Counted from the stretch's first letter, positions 9,002 through 16,887 are shown. The stretch: DNA of 64,000 nt from Glaciecola nitratireducens FR1064 (GCF_000226565.1 NC_016041.1:2542001-2606000); one strand, 5' to 3'. A program made the numbers and translations. The notes: generated from the sequence alone by a model not told the origin.

Positions 9002-9448
9002 CTAGACACCGTGAACCCGTAGGTTCGAGTGAGATAATCGTTTGGACGATTTTTTTATATTGTATGGGATTACATTCCCATATCCGCAATAATATACACA
9101 GCCTATCAGCGCGGTCAACACCTGTAGTGAGATTGTCAGTAATAATAGGTGCTTCGGGAATGTTGCAAGCATGTAAATTGTTAACTTCAATTAAACAATT
9201 TGGATTATAGATCCTAATAAAATCAAATTTAAAGGATGCTTAAACCAAAAAAAAGAAAAAATAAAGCTTAAAGAACCGATTAGCAAATTTTTTGATTTAA
9301 ATTTATACAAAAAATAACATTTAGCCACGGTTCATAAAATATACAAAAATATAAATAATTAGAAAATAAACGAGCATTATACGGTTTTCGCAATATTTGC
9401 CGATATGGATTAATATACAAAGCATTGATAAACAATGACGGTGAGAAG
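9002..9448. other. 447-bp AT-rich intergenic region, leader of the receptor gene
   Basis: This region separates the receptor (minus) from the ComFB-like gene (plus). It holds a small inverted repeat (AATCGT TTGG ACGATT at 9036-9051) followed on the plus strand by a T-run. Read on the minus strand this lies in the receptor mRNA leader, about 45-60 bases before its start. The rest is very AT-rich and I can call no gene or clear promoter; an open frame at 9002-9190 has no coding look. Confidence 0.5.
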
Positions 9449-9727
9449 ATGAAATTAGATGACGATATTCATAATTATTACGAACACTTGGTTTTAGAAA
9501 AAATTGAAGCGCTTGGCCTTAATCAGAACAAAACAGCTGATTATCTGGCAGACCTTACGTGTTTGGTATTGAATCAGCTGCCTCCAAGATACATTCGCTT
9601 TGAAGTGGATATGGCGTTTTATTTGCCGCAATCAGAGCGCAGACAAATGGAAATGAACGTATCGCATTCGGTTAACAACGCCTGCAAGTACTTAGATGCT
9701 CATCCGAAGGAAGAATCTTTAGAGTAA
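9449..9727 (+). CDS. ComFB-like small protein (late competence family)
   Basis: 92 aa from the ATG at 9449 (MKLDDDIHNYYEHLVLEKIE), preceded by GGTGAG; a TTG at 9425 would add 8 residues. The pattern is that of ComFB: an N-terminal NYYEHLVLEKIEAL helix and the hallmark block DLTCLVLNQLPPRYIRFEVD (LNxLPPRY). ComFB is known from the Bacillus comF operon, and recent work proposes that ComFB domains bind cyclic di-nucleotides; that role is not shown here. The cysteine cluster of the Bacillus protein is absent (only two Cys, in TCLV and NACK). It stands alone as a monocistron between a receptor gene and ffs. Recognition rests on the LPPRY block, so confidence is moderate. Confidence 0.72.
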   Translation: MKLDDDIHNYYEHLVLEKIEALGLNQNKTADYLADLTCLVLNQLPPRYIRFEVDMAFYLPQSERRQMEMNVSHSVNNACKYLDAHPKEESLE

Positions 9728-9749
9728 AGTGAATATATAAAGTGGAATT

Positions 9750-9859
9750 GGGTGGCAAGCCCCAGCCACATCTCGGCACATGAGTCCTTTGGTACGGCTG
9801 CTCCCTTCCAGGCCTGACCGGATTTCCAAAATATCATTGCGAGAGAACCAAGGCTCACC
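9750..9859 (-). ncRNA. ffs: Signal recognition particle RNA (4.5S RNA)
   Basis: The minus strand carries the SRP domain IV core: GGTCAGGCCTGGAAGGGAGC followed by AGCC, which corresponds to E. coli GGTCAGGTCCGGAAGGAAGCAGCC. The flanks also match: the 5' part has TTGGTTCTCTCGCAA (E. coli TTGGTTCTCCCGCAA) and the 3' part GTGCCGAGATGTGGCTGG (E. coli GTGCCGGGATGTAGCTGG). The ends pair as GGTGAGCC.../...GGCTTGCCACC, giving a ~110-nt hairpin, the usual gammaproteobacterial size. It binds Ffh to target membrane proteins co-translationally. Ends are set from the terminal stem and may be off by a few bases. Confidence 0.95.
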
Positions 9860-9866
9860 ATAGAAA

Positions 9867-9886
9867 CCGTCTTGAATACAAGACGG
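9867..9886 (-). terminator. Hairpin after the leucine-dehydrogenase-type gene
   Basis: CCGTCTTG and CAAGACGG form a perfect 8-bp stem with a 4-base loop, 50 bases past the dehydrogenase stop and directly before ffs. The following T-run is weak (TTTCTAT), so it may be a terminator for the dehydrogenase or part of the ffs promoter region. Confidence 0.5.
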
Positions 9887-9935
9887 CGTGGAGTATGCCG
9901 ATTTCTGCGTTTACTTGCAACCGCTTCAAACTAAT

Positions 9936-10982
9936 TTATGTAAATTTTAATTCCGCTAGTGTATTCGCAACGTTAGCTGTTGCTAGTCCACTCTCGTCCG
10001 CTTCAACGAAAATCGTGCGCAAGGTTTCACCGATCTGGTTTAGATGATCGCGTACCTTTTCGGCACTGCTGTCAGAATTTTGATGGTAAATATCAATGAT
10101 ACCCCCCGCATTGATAACGTAATCTGGCGCATACAAGATACCTTGTTTTGCTAATTTTTCGCCAATTTCATTTGATGCAAGCTGGTTATTAGCAGCGCCC
10201 GCTATGACTCGCGCTTTTATTTGATCAATATTCTGATAATTAATTGCATTACCCAAGGCACATGGCGAAAACACATCCACATCTAGGCCATCAATATCAG
10301 CGACATTCACCTCTGTGGCGCCAAACTCAGCTACAGCTTTATTGACGCCATCAGGGAATATGTCTGCAACGTACAGCTTTGCGCCTTCTTTGTATAAATG
10401 TTCAGCCAATCTAATGCCAACATGACCCACCCCTTTTATCGCAACTTTTTTACCCCGTAAGTCAGACTGAAAAGCATGTTTAACTGCGGCTTTAATACCT
10501 ACAAACACGCCATAAGCTGTCGCTGGAGCAGGATTACCATCTGCAATACTCCCATCAAAACTGTATTTAGAGGATATACCGCTCACATATTTTGTATTTT
10601 CAGACATCAACACTATGTCCGACACAGCAATGCCGGAGTCTTCGGCGGTGATGTACTTACCTTTTAAAGTGTCAACAAAGCGGCCCATTTCACGCATCAT
10701 CTCCGGCGTTTTATCTCTTCGAGGATCACCAAAAATTACGGCTTTACCGCCGCCTTGAGCCAAACCAGCCATCGCCGCTTTGTAAGTCATTCCCCTCGAC
10801 AAACGCAGTACGTCAGTTAATGCTTCTTCTGAGTTAGCGTAATTGTACATTCTGCATCCTCCCAATCCGGGACCTAGATTAGTATTATGCACGGCTATAA
10901 TGGCCTTTAAACCTGTTGCTTTGTCATGGTAGAACGAAACTTGTTCGTGGTCGGCAAACTCTCGGTGGTCGAAAACTGACAT
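9936..10982 (-). CDS. Leucine dehydrogenase-type Glu/Leu/Phe/Val dehydrogenase
   Basis: 348 aa from the ATG at 10982 (MSVFDHREF), behind AAGGTACTT. A 22-codon-longer reading has no family look. N-terminal catalytic domain: LGPGLGGCRMYNY, then AGLAQGGGKAVIFGDP with the substrate and catalytic lysines. C-terminal Rossmann domain: VAIKGVGHVGIRLAEHL, then FSPCALGNAIN and APDYVINAGGII. It reversibly deaminates a branched-chain or aromatic L-amino acid with NAD+. Length fits leucine/phenylalanine dehydrogenases (about 350-370 aa) and not glutamate dehydrogenases. It is divergent from an Lrp-family regulator that probably controls it. With phhA, fahA and maiA nearby, phenylalanine or leucine are both sensible substrates; sequence alone does not decide. 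Confidence 0.88.
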   Translation of the reverse strand: MSVFDHREFADHEQVSFYHDKATGLKAIIAVHNTNLGPGLGGCRMYNYANSEEALTDVLRLSRGMTYKAAMAGLAQGGGKAVIFGDPRRDKTPEMMREMGRFVDTLKGKYITAEDSGIAVSDIVLMSENTKYVSGISSKYSFDGSIADGNPAPATAYGVFVGIKAAVKHAFQSDLRGKKVAIKGVGHVGIRLAEHLYKEGAKLYVADIFPDGVNKAVAEFGATEVNVADIDGLDVDVFSPCALGNAINYQNIDQIKARVIAGAANNQLASNEIGEKLAKQGILYAPDYVINAGGIIDIYHQNSDSSAEKVRDHLNQIGETLRTIFVEADESGLATANVANTLAELKFT

Positions 10983-11171
10983 AAGTACCTTATTGTTGAA
11001 ATTGTTATTATTAATTGCTGCTATTTTCAATCTGAATTTTACTGACAATGCATTATTTTAATCGCATTTACGGTGGCACGATTGTAGCCGATGAATTAGA
11101 GGACGTATCTTGCGATTTACAGGAAAGTAGAAAAAAGTTGTTAACTAAATGTATTTATTATTTTCTTTTTC

Positions 11172-11191
11172 TAGGATATCTATCCTATAAT
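11172..11191 (+). promoter_or_regulatory. Promoter -10 with overlapping 16-bp palindrome (candidate Lrp-type operator)
   Basis: A perfect TATAAT (11186-11191) lies 42 bases before the Lrp-family gene. Overlapping it is the inverted repeat TAGGATA-TC-TATCCTA (11172-11187). A -35 is poor (TTCTTT at 11163-11168). A palindrome placed on the -10 fits autorepression by the neighbouring regulator, which may also act on the divergent dehydrogenase. The promoter call is fair, the operator role is inference. Confidence 0.5.
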
Positions 11192-11232
11192 GGGCGAGAC
11201 TTAAGTGATACATCTCACACAACGGAATAAAA

Positions 11233-11700
11233 ATGAAGTTAGACAAGTTTGATCGTGAAATTCTAAGAGTAATGCAAAGAGACGCGACAGTTTCCATGGC
11301 TGAGCTTAGTCAGTATGTTGGTTTGTCGCACACACCTTGTTGGCGCAGAGTAAAAAGAATGGAGGCCGACGGCGTTATTCGTCAAAAGGTTACACTATTA
11401 GATAGTAAAAAACTCAACCTCGGTGTTTCAGTTTTTATTTACGTGACGCTCAAAAACCACGATGGTGATTCGCTGGTTGATTTTGAAAAAGCCGTGCAAG
11501 AAATTGTAGAAATAGTCGAATGCCACACCACTAGTGGAGAAAAAGACTATTTGCTGAAAGTCATTGTTGAAAGTATTGAAGAATACGAGCAGCTACTCAA
11601 GAACAAGCTAACTCACTTGCCTCTAGTCGATCACTTAAGCTCTACTTTTGCGCTCAAGCAGGTTAAGAATACGACAGAGCTACCTATTAAAAATATATAG
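11233..11700 (+). CDS. Lrp/AsnC family transcriptional regulator
   Basis: 155 aa, usual size. N-terminal winged helix-turn-helix (residues about 4-55: FDREILRVMQRDATVSMAEL, then GLSHTPCWRRVKRMEADGVI) and C-terminal RAM/AsnC ligand domain (about 65-145, containing VECHTTSGEKDYLLKVIV). The HTPCWRRVKRME recognition helix resembles the BkdR/Lrp-like branch that controls amino-acid catabolism. It is divergent from the leucine-dehydrogenase-type gene, the usual sign of local control, with binding probably changed by an amino acid. The ATG at 11233 follows CGGAATAAAA. Confidence 0.9.
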   Translation: MKLDKFDREILRVMQRDATVSMAELSQYVGLSHTPCWRRVKRMEADGVIRQKVTLLDSKKLNLGVSVFIYVTLKNHDGDSLVDFEKAVQEIVEIVECHTTSGEKDYLLKVIVESIEEYEQLLKNKLTHLPLVDHLSSTFALKQVKNTTELPIKNI

Positions 11701-11711
11701 ACTCTGTCGTA
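11670..11711. repeat. Inverted repeat between convergent genes (weak terminator candidate)
   Basis: TACGACAGAG at 11670-11679 pairs with CTCTGTCGTA at 11702-11711 around a 22-base AT-rich loop that includes the Lrp-gene stop codon. It lies between two convergent genes (Lrp-family, plus; maiA, minus), where a shared terminator would be expected. There is no good T-run on either strand, so termination is uncertain. Confidence 0.4.
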
Positions 11712-11717
11712 ATAAAG

Positions 11718-12371
11718 TTAGCCAGCGTCAGTTTGAGCTTCAGGCTTTGCTTTTTGAAAAGCCTCTAACTCATTGCAGTTGTCATAAATTTTCTGAATAA
11801 GCGGAAAGCGCTGCATATCAACTTTAAACCGCAGCGCATTATACACCTGCGAAACAAGACAAACATCCGCTAAAGTTACGTCATAACCATAGCAGTATTT
11901 ACCTGAACGCGTTGCTAGCCTCTTCTCTAAAGCGGTGAATCCCTGTGTTATCCACTTGCTACACCAAGCTTGGGTTTGCTCGCTGCTTGCTGAAAAGTCA
12001 GACTTGAGACCTTCCAAAATACGCAAATTGGTAACCGGTTGAATATCACAGGCAATGTCCTGAGCTAATGCTCGTACTCTTGCCTTATCTAAGGTATGAG
12101 ACGGCAACAATGCAGGCGTATTCGGATATTTATCATCCAAATATTCCATAATTGCTAATGATTGATTGAGAACAATATCTTCATCTTCATCAACGAAAGT
12201 AGGCACTAGCATAGATGGGTTCATACTGCTGTAAGCTGCACTTCTCTGTTCACCGCCATCTTTGACTAAATGCACAGGCACATAATCAAAATCAATCTGT
12301 TTCAGATGCATCGCTATTCTAACGCGATAAGAGGCTGACGATCGCCAATAACCATATAATTTAAGACTCAT
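11718..12371 (-). CDS. maiA: Maleylacetoacetate isomerase (zeta-class GST)
   Basis: 217 aa, normal length. The zeta-GST glutathione motif SSASYRVRIAM is at residues 11-21, followed by the thioredoxin-like domain (NPSMLVPTFVDEDEDIVLNQ, with the SLAIMEYLDD substrate loop) and the all-helical C-terminal domain (CYGYDVTLADVCLVSQVYNA). It isomerises maleylacetoacetate to fumarylacetoacetate in tyrosine breakdown, using glutathione. It follows fahA by 38 bases on the same strand, so the two form an operon for the last two steps. Start ATG 12371 behind AAGGATGAATA. Maleylpyruvate isomerase is the close alternative, but the fahA neighbour favours MaiA. Confidence 0.9.
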   Translation of the reverse strand: MSLKLYGYWRSSASYRVRIAMHLKQIDFDYVPVHLVKDGGEQRSAAYSSMNPSMLVPTFVDEDEDIVLNQSLAIMEYLDDKYPNTPALLPSHTLDKARVRALAQDIACDIQPVTNLRILEGLKSDFSASSEQTQAWCSKWITQGFTALEKRLATRSGKYCYGYDVTLADVCLVSQVYNALRFKVDMQRFPLIQKIYDNCNELEAFQKAKPEAQTDAG

Positions 12372-12409
12372 TATTCATCCTTTTCCGCTTCTATGTTACG
12401 GCGTATTTA

Positions 12410-13423
12410 TTATACCGCAGACTTTTTGATGACTTGGTCGATAGCACCAAAAATACTCTGACCCTCACGGTCAAACATTTCAATACGAATAGAGTCCTCA
12501 AAGGCCATAAACGGAGTAGACGGCTTGCCATCACGGATTGTTTCTATCATTCGAACTTCGGCAATACATGAATAGCCGACGCCCCCTTCAGCAATAGAAG
12601 AACCGTGATCGGTACCCTGTTTATTTGAGACCGTACCGGACCCAATAATCGCACCAGCGCCTAAATTGCGAGACTTAGCTGCATGCGCAACCAGCTGAGC
12701 AAAATCAAATGTCATATCCTCACCCGCTTCAGGTTTACCAAATAATGCACCGTTATAATGCGAAACCAGTGGAAGATGGACTTTGTTTCCAGACCAAGCA
12801 GTAGTGAGCTCATCAGGCGTTACCGCAACAGGCGAAAATACTGATGAAGGTTTTGATTGAAAGAACCCAAAGCCCTTAGCTAGTTCACCTGGAATTAATC
12901 CACGTAATGAAACATCGTTAACTAGCATAAGTAATTTAATATGCTGCCCGGCACTTTCAGGAGCAACACCCATTGGCACGTCGTCAGTAATGACTGCTAC
13001 TTCACCCTCAAAATCTATTCCCCACTCGTCTGAGGGAAGCTTTACATCGTCACGCGGCCCGATGAAGTCATCAGAACCACCTTGATACATTAAGGGATCT
13101 GTCCAGAACGACGCTGGAATTTCGGCACCACGTGCTTTTCGAACAAGCTCAACGTGATTGACGTAGGCACTGCCATCGGCCCACTGATAAGCTCGTGGTA
13201 ATGGACTTTCACAAAGGGCTTCATCAAAATTTTCAGCGTTCGCGCTATCGTTATTAAGTGAATCGTAACGCGCTTTCAATACAGGCTCAATTTCCCGCCA
13301 ATTATCCAACGCCTGCTGCATTGTTGCAGCCACATCAGCAACTTCAATTGCTTTTGTTAAGTCGCGGTTCACGAGCATCAACTTGCCATCACGCGTATTG
13401 TTTTTATAAGTCGCTAATTTCAT
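12410..13423 (-). CDS. fahA: Fumarylacetoacetate hydrolase family protein
   Basis: 337 aa. The FAH metal site motif is clear (GIDFEGEVAVITDDV), as are the later blocks GFFQSKPSSVFSPVAV and IIGSGTVSNKQGTDHGSS. The length matches the bacterial FAH-family proteins found with maiA, and is shorter than eukaryotic FAH (about 420 aa). It splits fumarylacetoacetate into fumarate and acetoacetate, the last step of tyrosine catabolism. It is the first gene of fahA-maiA. TyrR is encoded just upstream on the same strand, but a strong terminator separates them. The ATG at 13423 has AAGGTTGA a few bases upstream. Confidence 0.88.
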   Translation of the reverse strand: MKLATYKNNTRDGKLMLVNRDLTKAIEVADVAATMQQALDNWREIEPVLKARYDSLNNDSANAENFDEALCESPLPRAYQWADGSAYVNHVELVRKARGAEIPASFWTDPLMYQGGSDDFIGPRDDVKLPSDEWGIDFEGEVAVITDDVPMGVAPESAGQHIKLLMLVNDVSLRGLIPGELAKGFGFFQSKPSSVFSPVAVTPDELTTAWSGNKVHLPLVSHYNGALFGKPEAGEDMTFDFAQLVAHAAKSRNLGAGAIIGSGTVSNKQGTDHGSSIAEGGVGYSCIAEVRMIETIRDGKPSTPFMAFEDSIRIEMFDREGQSIFGAIDQVIKKSAV

Positions 13424-13533
13424 TCATTCAACCTTAAGTTTATTTCATCATTTATTGAAAAGCATGATACGAAGATACGCTAAAAGCACTGCGTGTCCGA
13501 GCTTCGTTTTCACATTGCTTACTGGTTTGGCGT

Positions 13534-13539
13534 ATTATA
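13534..13539 (-). promoter_or_regulatory. Candidate -10 element for fahA-maiA
   Basis: A perfect TATAAT on the minus strand (13539 down to 13534) lies about 110 bases before the fahA start and downstream of the tyrR terminator. I find no good -35 at 16-18 bases, so either an activator is needed or the match is chance. Confidence 0.35.
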
Positions 13540-13596
13540 ACGCTGAAAGGAAAATGAGACACCTCGAAGATTGGGATTGCCTGTCAAAATGAGGAC

Positions 13597-13622
13597 AAAA
13601 AAAAGCCCCGTAATAAGGGGCT
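13597..13622 (-). terminator. Rho-independent terminator of tyrR
   Basis: On the minus strand AGCCCC, a 7-base loop and GGGGCT are followed by a run of eight T. It lies 18 bases past the tyrR stop, so fahA-maiA needs its own promoter. Confidence 0.9.
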
Positions 13623-13640
13623 AGAGAGCATATAACGTAA

Positions 13641-15194
13641 CTAATACTTTACAGTTGCTTTACTGATGCCATATTCACGAAGTTTATTCGCAATCGCTGT
13701 ATGACTCAAACCAAGTTTGCGCGCTAACTGTCGGGTGCTTGGATAAGATGGATAAAGGCGTTTAAGCAAATCCTTCTCAAATTTCTTCACTTCATGTTCT
13801 AAGGTACCTTCAAAATTTTCGTCGATATAATTTACTGTCGTACTGCAGCTTGGAAGTTGAATTGCCTCTTTAGTAATTTCATTCCCGTCCATCAACGCTA
13901 TCGCTCTATACAGTGCATTTTTAAGTTGACGCACATTGCCCGGCCAAGGATAAGCTTGCAGGTAATCAACACAGGACTTACTGAGTTTCGGTGAACGAAT
14001 GCCCAATTTGTTACTGTGTTGGCGAACAATATTTTCCGCTAAAGGAATTACGTCGGCCTTGCGCTCACGTAAAGGGGGCAGCACCAGTGCAAGCACGTTC
14101 AAGCGATAATATAAATCTTCTCTAAAGGTACCAATTTCAACTGATTCAGAAAGATCTTTGCAGGTCGTACAAATGATTCTAAGGTCTACTTTTACAGTTT
14201 CAGTTTGGCCAGCTTTTCGGTAATGACCGTCTTCAATAACCCGCAACAACTTAGACTGCAGCTGCTGTGACATTTCAGAAATTTCATCTAATACCAGTGT
14301 GCCACCCGATGACAATTCAATTAGGCCGGGCTTACTGTCCGAACCGTTAAATTGCCCATGTTCAATACCAAACAATTCTGTTTCTGCTACGTCATCAGGT
14401 AAAGAGGCACAATTCAGGATCTGATATGCACCTTCGGCTCTGGGGCTGCTGTCGTGGCACGCTCTCGCGATACTTTGCTTACCAGTACCCGATTCACCGT
14501 ATATCAACATGTGCCCGTCTAATTCCGACATACGTTTAGCGTCACGTACGACTTTTTTCATTGCTGCACTTGTCGCTTGAAAGCTGTCAAAACAGTTAGA
14601 TGTTGTTTTGTTAAAAACGTTGAGCTGTTGGCCAAGTCGAGATTCAGACTTGAGGATCACAACAGCGCCAGCCAAAACCGTTTTATCATTGTCAGGCACA
14701 TCTACCGGCAGAATATCCGCTATATAGTCCTGCTCAATAAATTTGACGCGATGAGTTTGGGCGTAAATTTCTTTACCTTCTAACCATTTAGTAATGTTAA
14801 AGCCGGAGAGAACTTCATCAATATTCAACTGCAATATCTGCTCTGCTTGCAATTCTAAGCCACTCGCGACAGATTCATTGAACAGAATTATTTTTCCTGA
14901 TGTATCGGTAGAGAAACAAGGATCTGGAAGCGTTTGAAGTAACGCTCGCAGCTGATTCCGCTCTCGCTGAATTGGCATAAAAGGTGTGGTTTTAACGTCC
15001 GTTATACCTTCTATTCTTCTGATCTTCGGCATTAGGTGCTGAAAATTTTCGAACTCGATCGTCGGAAAGTCGAGAAATATTTTTCCCGTCTCGTCTATTT
15101 CAATTCCGCGCAGGTCGATGTCATATTCCGTGAGAATATCCAGAACATCTTGCGTAATTCCAAGTCTATCTTGACAGTTTATTTCCAATCGCAT
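13641..15194 (-). CDS. tyrR: TyrR/PhhR family transcriptional regulator
   Basis: 517 aa (E. coli TyrR 513). Domains: ACT (about 1-72, MRLEINCQDRLGITQDVLDI), PAS (about 78-190, LPDPCFSTDTSGKIILFN), AAA+ (about 205-430, Walker A GESGTGKQSIA, Walker B GGTLVLDEI), and a C-terminal helix-turn-helix (TRQLARKLGLSHTAIANKLR). The sigma-54 contact loop GAFTGA is degenerate (HGQFNGS), as in TyrR, so it should act at sigma-70 promoters. It senses aromatic amino acids and here most likely controls phhA (upstream) and fahA-maiA (downstream), as PhhR does in Pseudomonas. Start ATG at 15194; the ribosome site is weak. Confidence 0.92.
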   Translation of the reverse strand: MRLEINCQDRLGITQDVLDILTEYDIDLRGIEIDETGKIFLDFPTIEFENFQHLMPKIRRIEGITDVKTTPFMPIQRERNQLRALLQTLPDPCFSTDTSGKIILFNESVASGLELQAEQILQLNIDEVLSGFNITKWLEGKEIYAQTHRVKFIEQDYIADILPVDVPDNDKTVLAGAVVILKSESRLGQQLNVFNKTTSNCFDSFQATSAAMKKVVRDAKRMSELDGHMLIYGESGTGKQSIARACHDSSPRAEGAYQILNCASLPDDVAETELFGIEHGQFNGSDSKPGLIELSSGGTLVLDEISEMSQQLQSKLLRVIEDGHYRKAGQTETVKVDLRIICTTCKDLSESVEIGTFREDLYYRLNVLALVLPPLRERKADVIPLAENIVRQHSNKLGIRSPKLSKSCVDYLQAYPWPGNVRQLKNALYRAIALMDGNEITKEAIQLPSCSTTVNYIDENFEGTLEHEVKKFEKDLLKRLYPSYPSTRQLARKLGLSHTAIANKLREYGISKATVKY

Positions 15195-15290
15195 GAGTTT
15201 GTCGTATCCGAAAAGTCACCACAAGGTGATTAAAGTCATATGGTTAATAGAATATACGTCTTTCTCTCGACCTAGATCATTATCGAGACT

Positions 15291-15339
15291 GCACGCTGGG
15301 CAGTTCTGTTACATAAAATAACAGACAGGTCTAGCGTGC
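15291..15339 (-). terminator. Nested inverted repeat after phhA, possible terminator or attenuator
   Basis: An outer stem GCACGCT/AGCGTGC (15291-15297 with 15333-15339) encloses a second stem CTGTTA/TAACAG (15306-15311 with 15319-15324). It starts 14 bases past the phhA stop in the 158-base gap before tyrR. There is no T-run directly after it on the minus strand, so it may be a processing or regulatory structure rather than a terminator. Confidence 0.45.
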
Positions 15340-15352
15340 AATTAATTTCAGA

Positions 15353-16165
15353 TTAGCTGGCTAGCTTATTCTTTGGTGGGAATTTAGGTTCGTATAAACC
15401 CAGTTTTTTGGCTTCTTCTACCAGCGCCATAATATCCATTTGAGCGATATCGAACAAATTGTCAAAGTCTTCAAGCACATAATAAAGCGGCTGCATAATA
15501 TCGATTCGATATGGCGTTCTCAACACGTCTATAGGTTTGAGATCGTAGCGCTCTGGAGTTTCACTGTCCAATGCATAGTGAGTTTCACCAGGAGACGATA
15601 ATATTCCACCGCCATAAATACGCAACCCTTCGCTGGTTTTGAGCAGGCCAAACTCGACAGTAAACCAGTATAATCTGGCCAGATAGCCTCTGTCCTCTTT
15701 ACTTGCAGCCAAGCCTAACTTCCCGTAGGTATGCGTAAAGTGGGCAAACGCTGGGTTGGTTAGTAGTGGACAGTGACCAAATATTTCGTGAAAAACATCA
15801 GGCTCTTGCAGGTAATCAAACTCTTCTTTGCTTCGAATAAAGGTTGCAACGGGAAACTGTTTATTAGCTAATAAGGTAAAAAAGTCGGTAAAATTGATGA
15901 GCGCAGGTACTTCGGCAGTTTTCCACCCAGTTTCACGCATGAGCACTTCGTCAATATCTTTTAGCTGCGGAATGCGGTCTTGCGTTAGTTTAAGAAGCTC
16001 AAGTCCCTGCATATATTGTTCGCAGGCTCTGCCGGGTAACAAAGCAGCCTGTCGTTCATATAGCTCTTGCCAAATCTGGTTTTCTTCAGGCGACCAGTGA
16101 ATGATACCATTTTCGTCAGATTGACGAGAAACATACTGCGTTTTCTTTGGCGGTGCACTTAACAT
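15353..16165 (-). CDS. phhA: Phenylalanine-4-hydroxylase
   Basis: 270 aa, the normal bacterial size (about 260-300). The iron ligands are visible: H126 and H131 in FHEIFGH, and E171 in LYWFTVEFGLL. Further conserved blocks are IHWSPEENQIWQELYERQ near the start and RIYGGGILSSPGE. It turns phenylalanine into tyrosine with O2 and tetrahydropterin. A pterin carbinolamine dehydratase (phhB), often its partner, is not adjacent. tyrR follows 158 bases downstream on the same strand. A TyrR-box-like palindrome lies 36-54 bases before the start. Confidence 0.95.
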   Translation of the reverse strand: MLSAPPKKTQYVSRQSDENGIIHWSPEENQIWQELYERQAALLPGRACEQYMQGLELLKLTQDRIPQLKDIDEVLMRETGWKTAEVPALINFTDFFTLLANKQFPVATFIRSKEEFDYLQEPDVFHEIFGHCPLLTNPAFAHFTHTYGKLGLAASKEDRGYLARLYWFTVEFGLLKTSEGLRIYGGGILSSPGETHYALDSETPERYDLKPIDVLRTPYRIDIMQPLYYVLEDFDNLFDIAQMDIMALVEEAKKLGLYEPKFPPKNKLAS

Positions 16166-16200
16166 AACAATTCATCATTTAGTTAATTTCAATGCGCTGA

Positions 16201-16219
16201 TGTTAACTAATTTTTGACA
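16201..16219. promoter_or_regulatory. TyrR-box-like palindrome upstream of phhA
   Basis: TGTTAA-N7-TTGACA resembles the TyrR box TGTAAA-N6-TTTACA, in the right place before phhA. The spacer is one base longer than in the consensus, which shifts the invariant G and C, so the match is imperfect. Confidence 0.35.
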
Positions 16220-16312
16220 AATAATAATGATCTCAGCTTTTACTTCGATATGATAAAAACATCATTTTGTAATTATAAGTTTACGAAAGTAGCTTTCAAT
16301 CCCTTTAAAAAC

Positions 16313-16337
16313 AAAAAATGCCACACAATGTGTGGCA
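16313..16337 (-). terminator. Rho-independent terminator of the psp operon
   Basis: TGCCACACA and TGTGTGGCA form a 9-bp stem (tight loop, so the inner pairs probably open). On the minus strand it is followed by a run of T, about 60 bases past the pspC stop. Confidence 0.85.
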
Positions 16338-16395
16338 AAAAAGAGGGGGGTGAACAATCTAGTGTTTTTACTTTAGTTATTCTTAGATTAGAGAG

Positions 16396-16887
16396 TTAAA
16401 GTCGACTAATCTCACGATTCAATTCGAACTCTTTTGAAGTAACGTAACCTTCTAATCTACGCAGTTTAAGTTCTGCAACTCTAAATCTTTCTTGAATATC
16501 AAAAAATGCTTCTCTAGGCGGCTCTCCTGCTTGCCAAACACGCGATTTTACTTCTATTTTGCGCTCCTCGTTTGTATCAGCAGAACTTTCCGCGTGATTT
16601 GATTTACGCCAAACTTTGTTGGCAAATCCGGCCTTAACTGCGTTAACGTCATCGCCAAATCTATCTGCACCTGAAGCATAATGTTCACCTGCTGGCTTTT
16701 TATCCAAAATAAACCAAGCTGCAACGTACGTAACTAAAATGAATGGGCCGGCTAGCAAGAAAAAAGCGGTAACGGTCAATATTCTGACAAACCAAGTTTC
16801 TAAATTGAAATAGTCGGCAACACCGGCGCAAACACCTGCGATCTTGCCATTTTTTGGGTCGCGATATAATGAGGTTCCAGTTTTCAT
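16396..16887 (-). CDS. pspC: Phage shock protein C (PspC domain)
   Basis: 163 aa from the ATG at 16887, which overlaps the pspB stop (ATGA) behind GGAGGGAAAGAGC; an in-frame ATG at 16902 lacks such a site. The PspC domain is at the N terminus: LYRDPKNGKIAGVCAGVADY, then FNLETWFVRI and a membrane helix (about 38-62, LTVTAFFLLAGPFILVTYVA). It ends in a charged C-terminal region (RFRVAELKLRRLEGYVTSKE). PspC works with PspB at the inner membrane to sense envelope stress and bind PspA. Length is above E. coli PspC (119 aa), with a linker of about 50 residues between membrane helix and coiled end, as seen in other marine gammaproteobacteria. Confidence 0.93.
   Translation of the reverse strand: MKTGTSLYRDPKNGKIAGVCAGVADYFNLETWFVRILTVTAFFLLAGPFILVTYVAAWFILDKKPAGEHYASGADRFGDDVNAVKAGFANKVWRKSNHAESSADTNEERKIEVKSRVWQAGEPPREAFFDIQERFRVAELKLRRLEGYVTSKEFELNREISRL

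Noticed and set aside
9002..9190. 62-aa minus-strand frame upstream of the receptor
   Set aside because: It lies in the receptor leader, has no ribosome site and no coding look.
11048..11230. 60-aa plus-strand frame before the Lrp-family gene
   Set aside because: It spans the divergent promoter region with the TATAAT and palindrome; no ribosome site.
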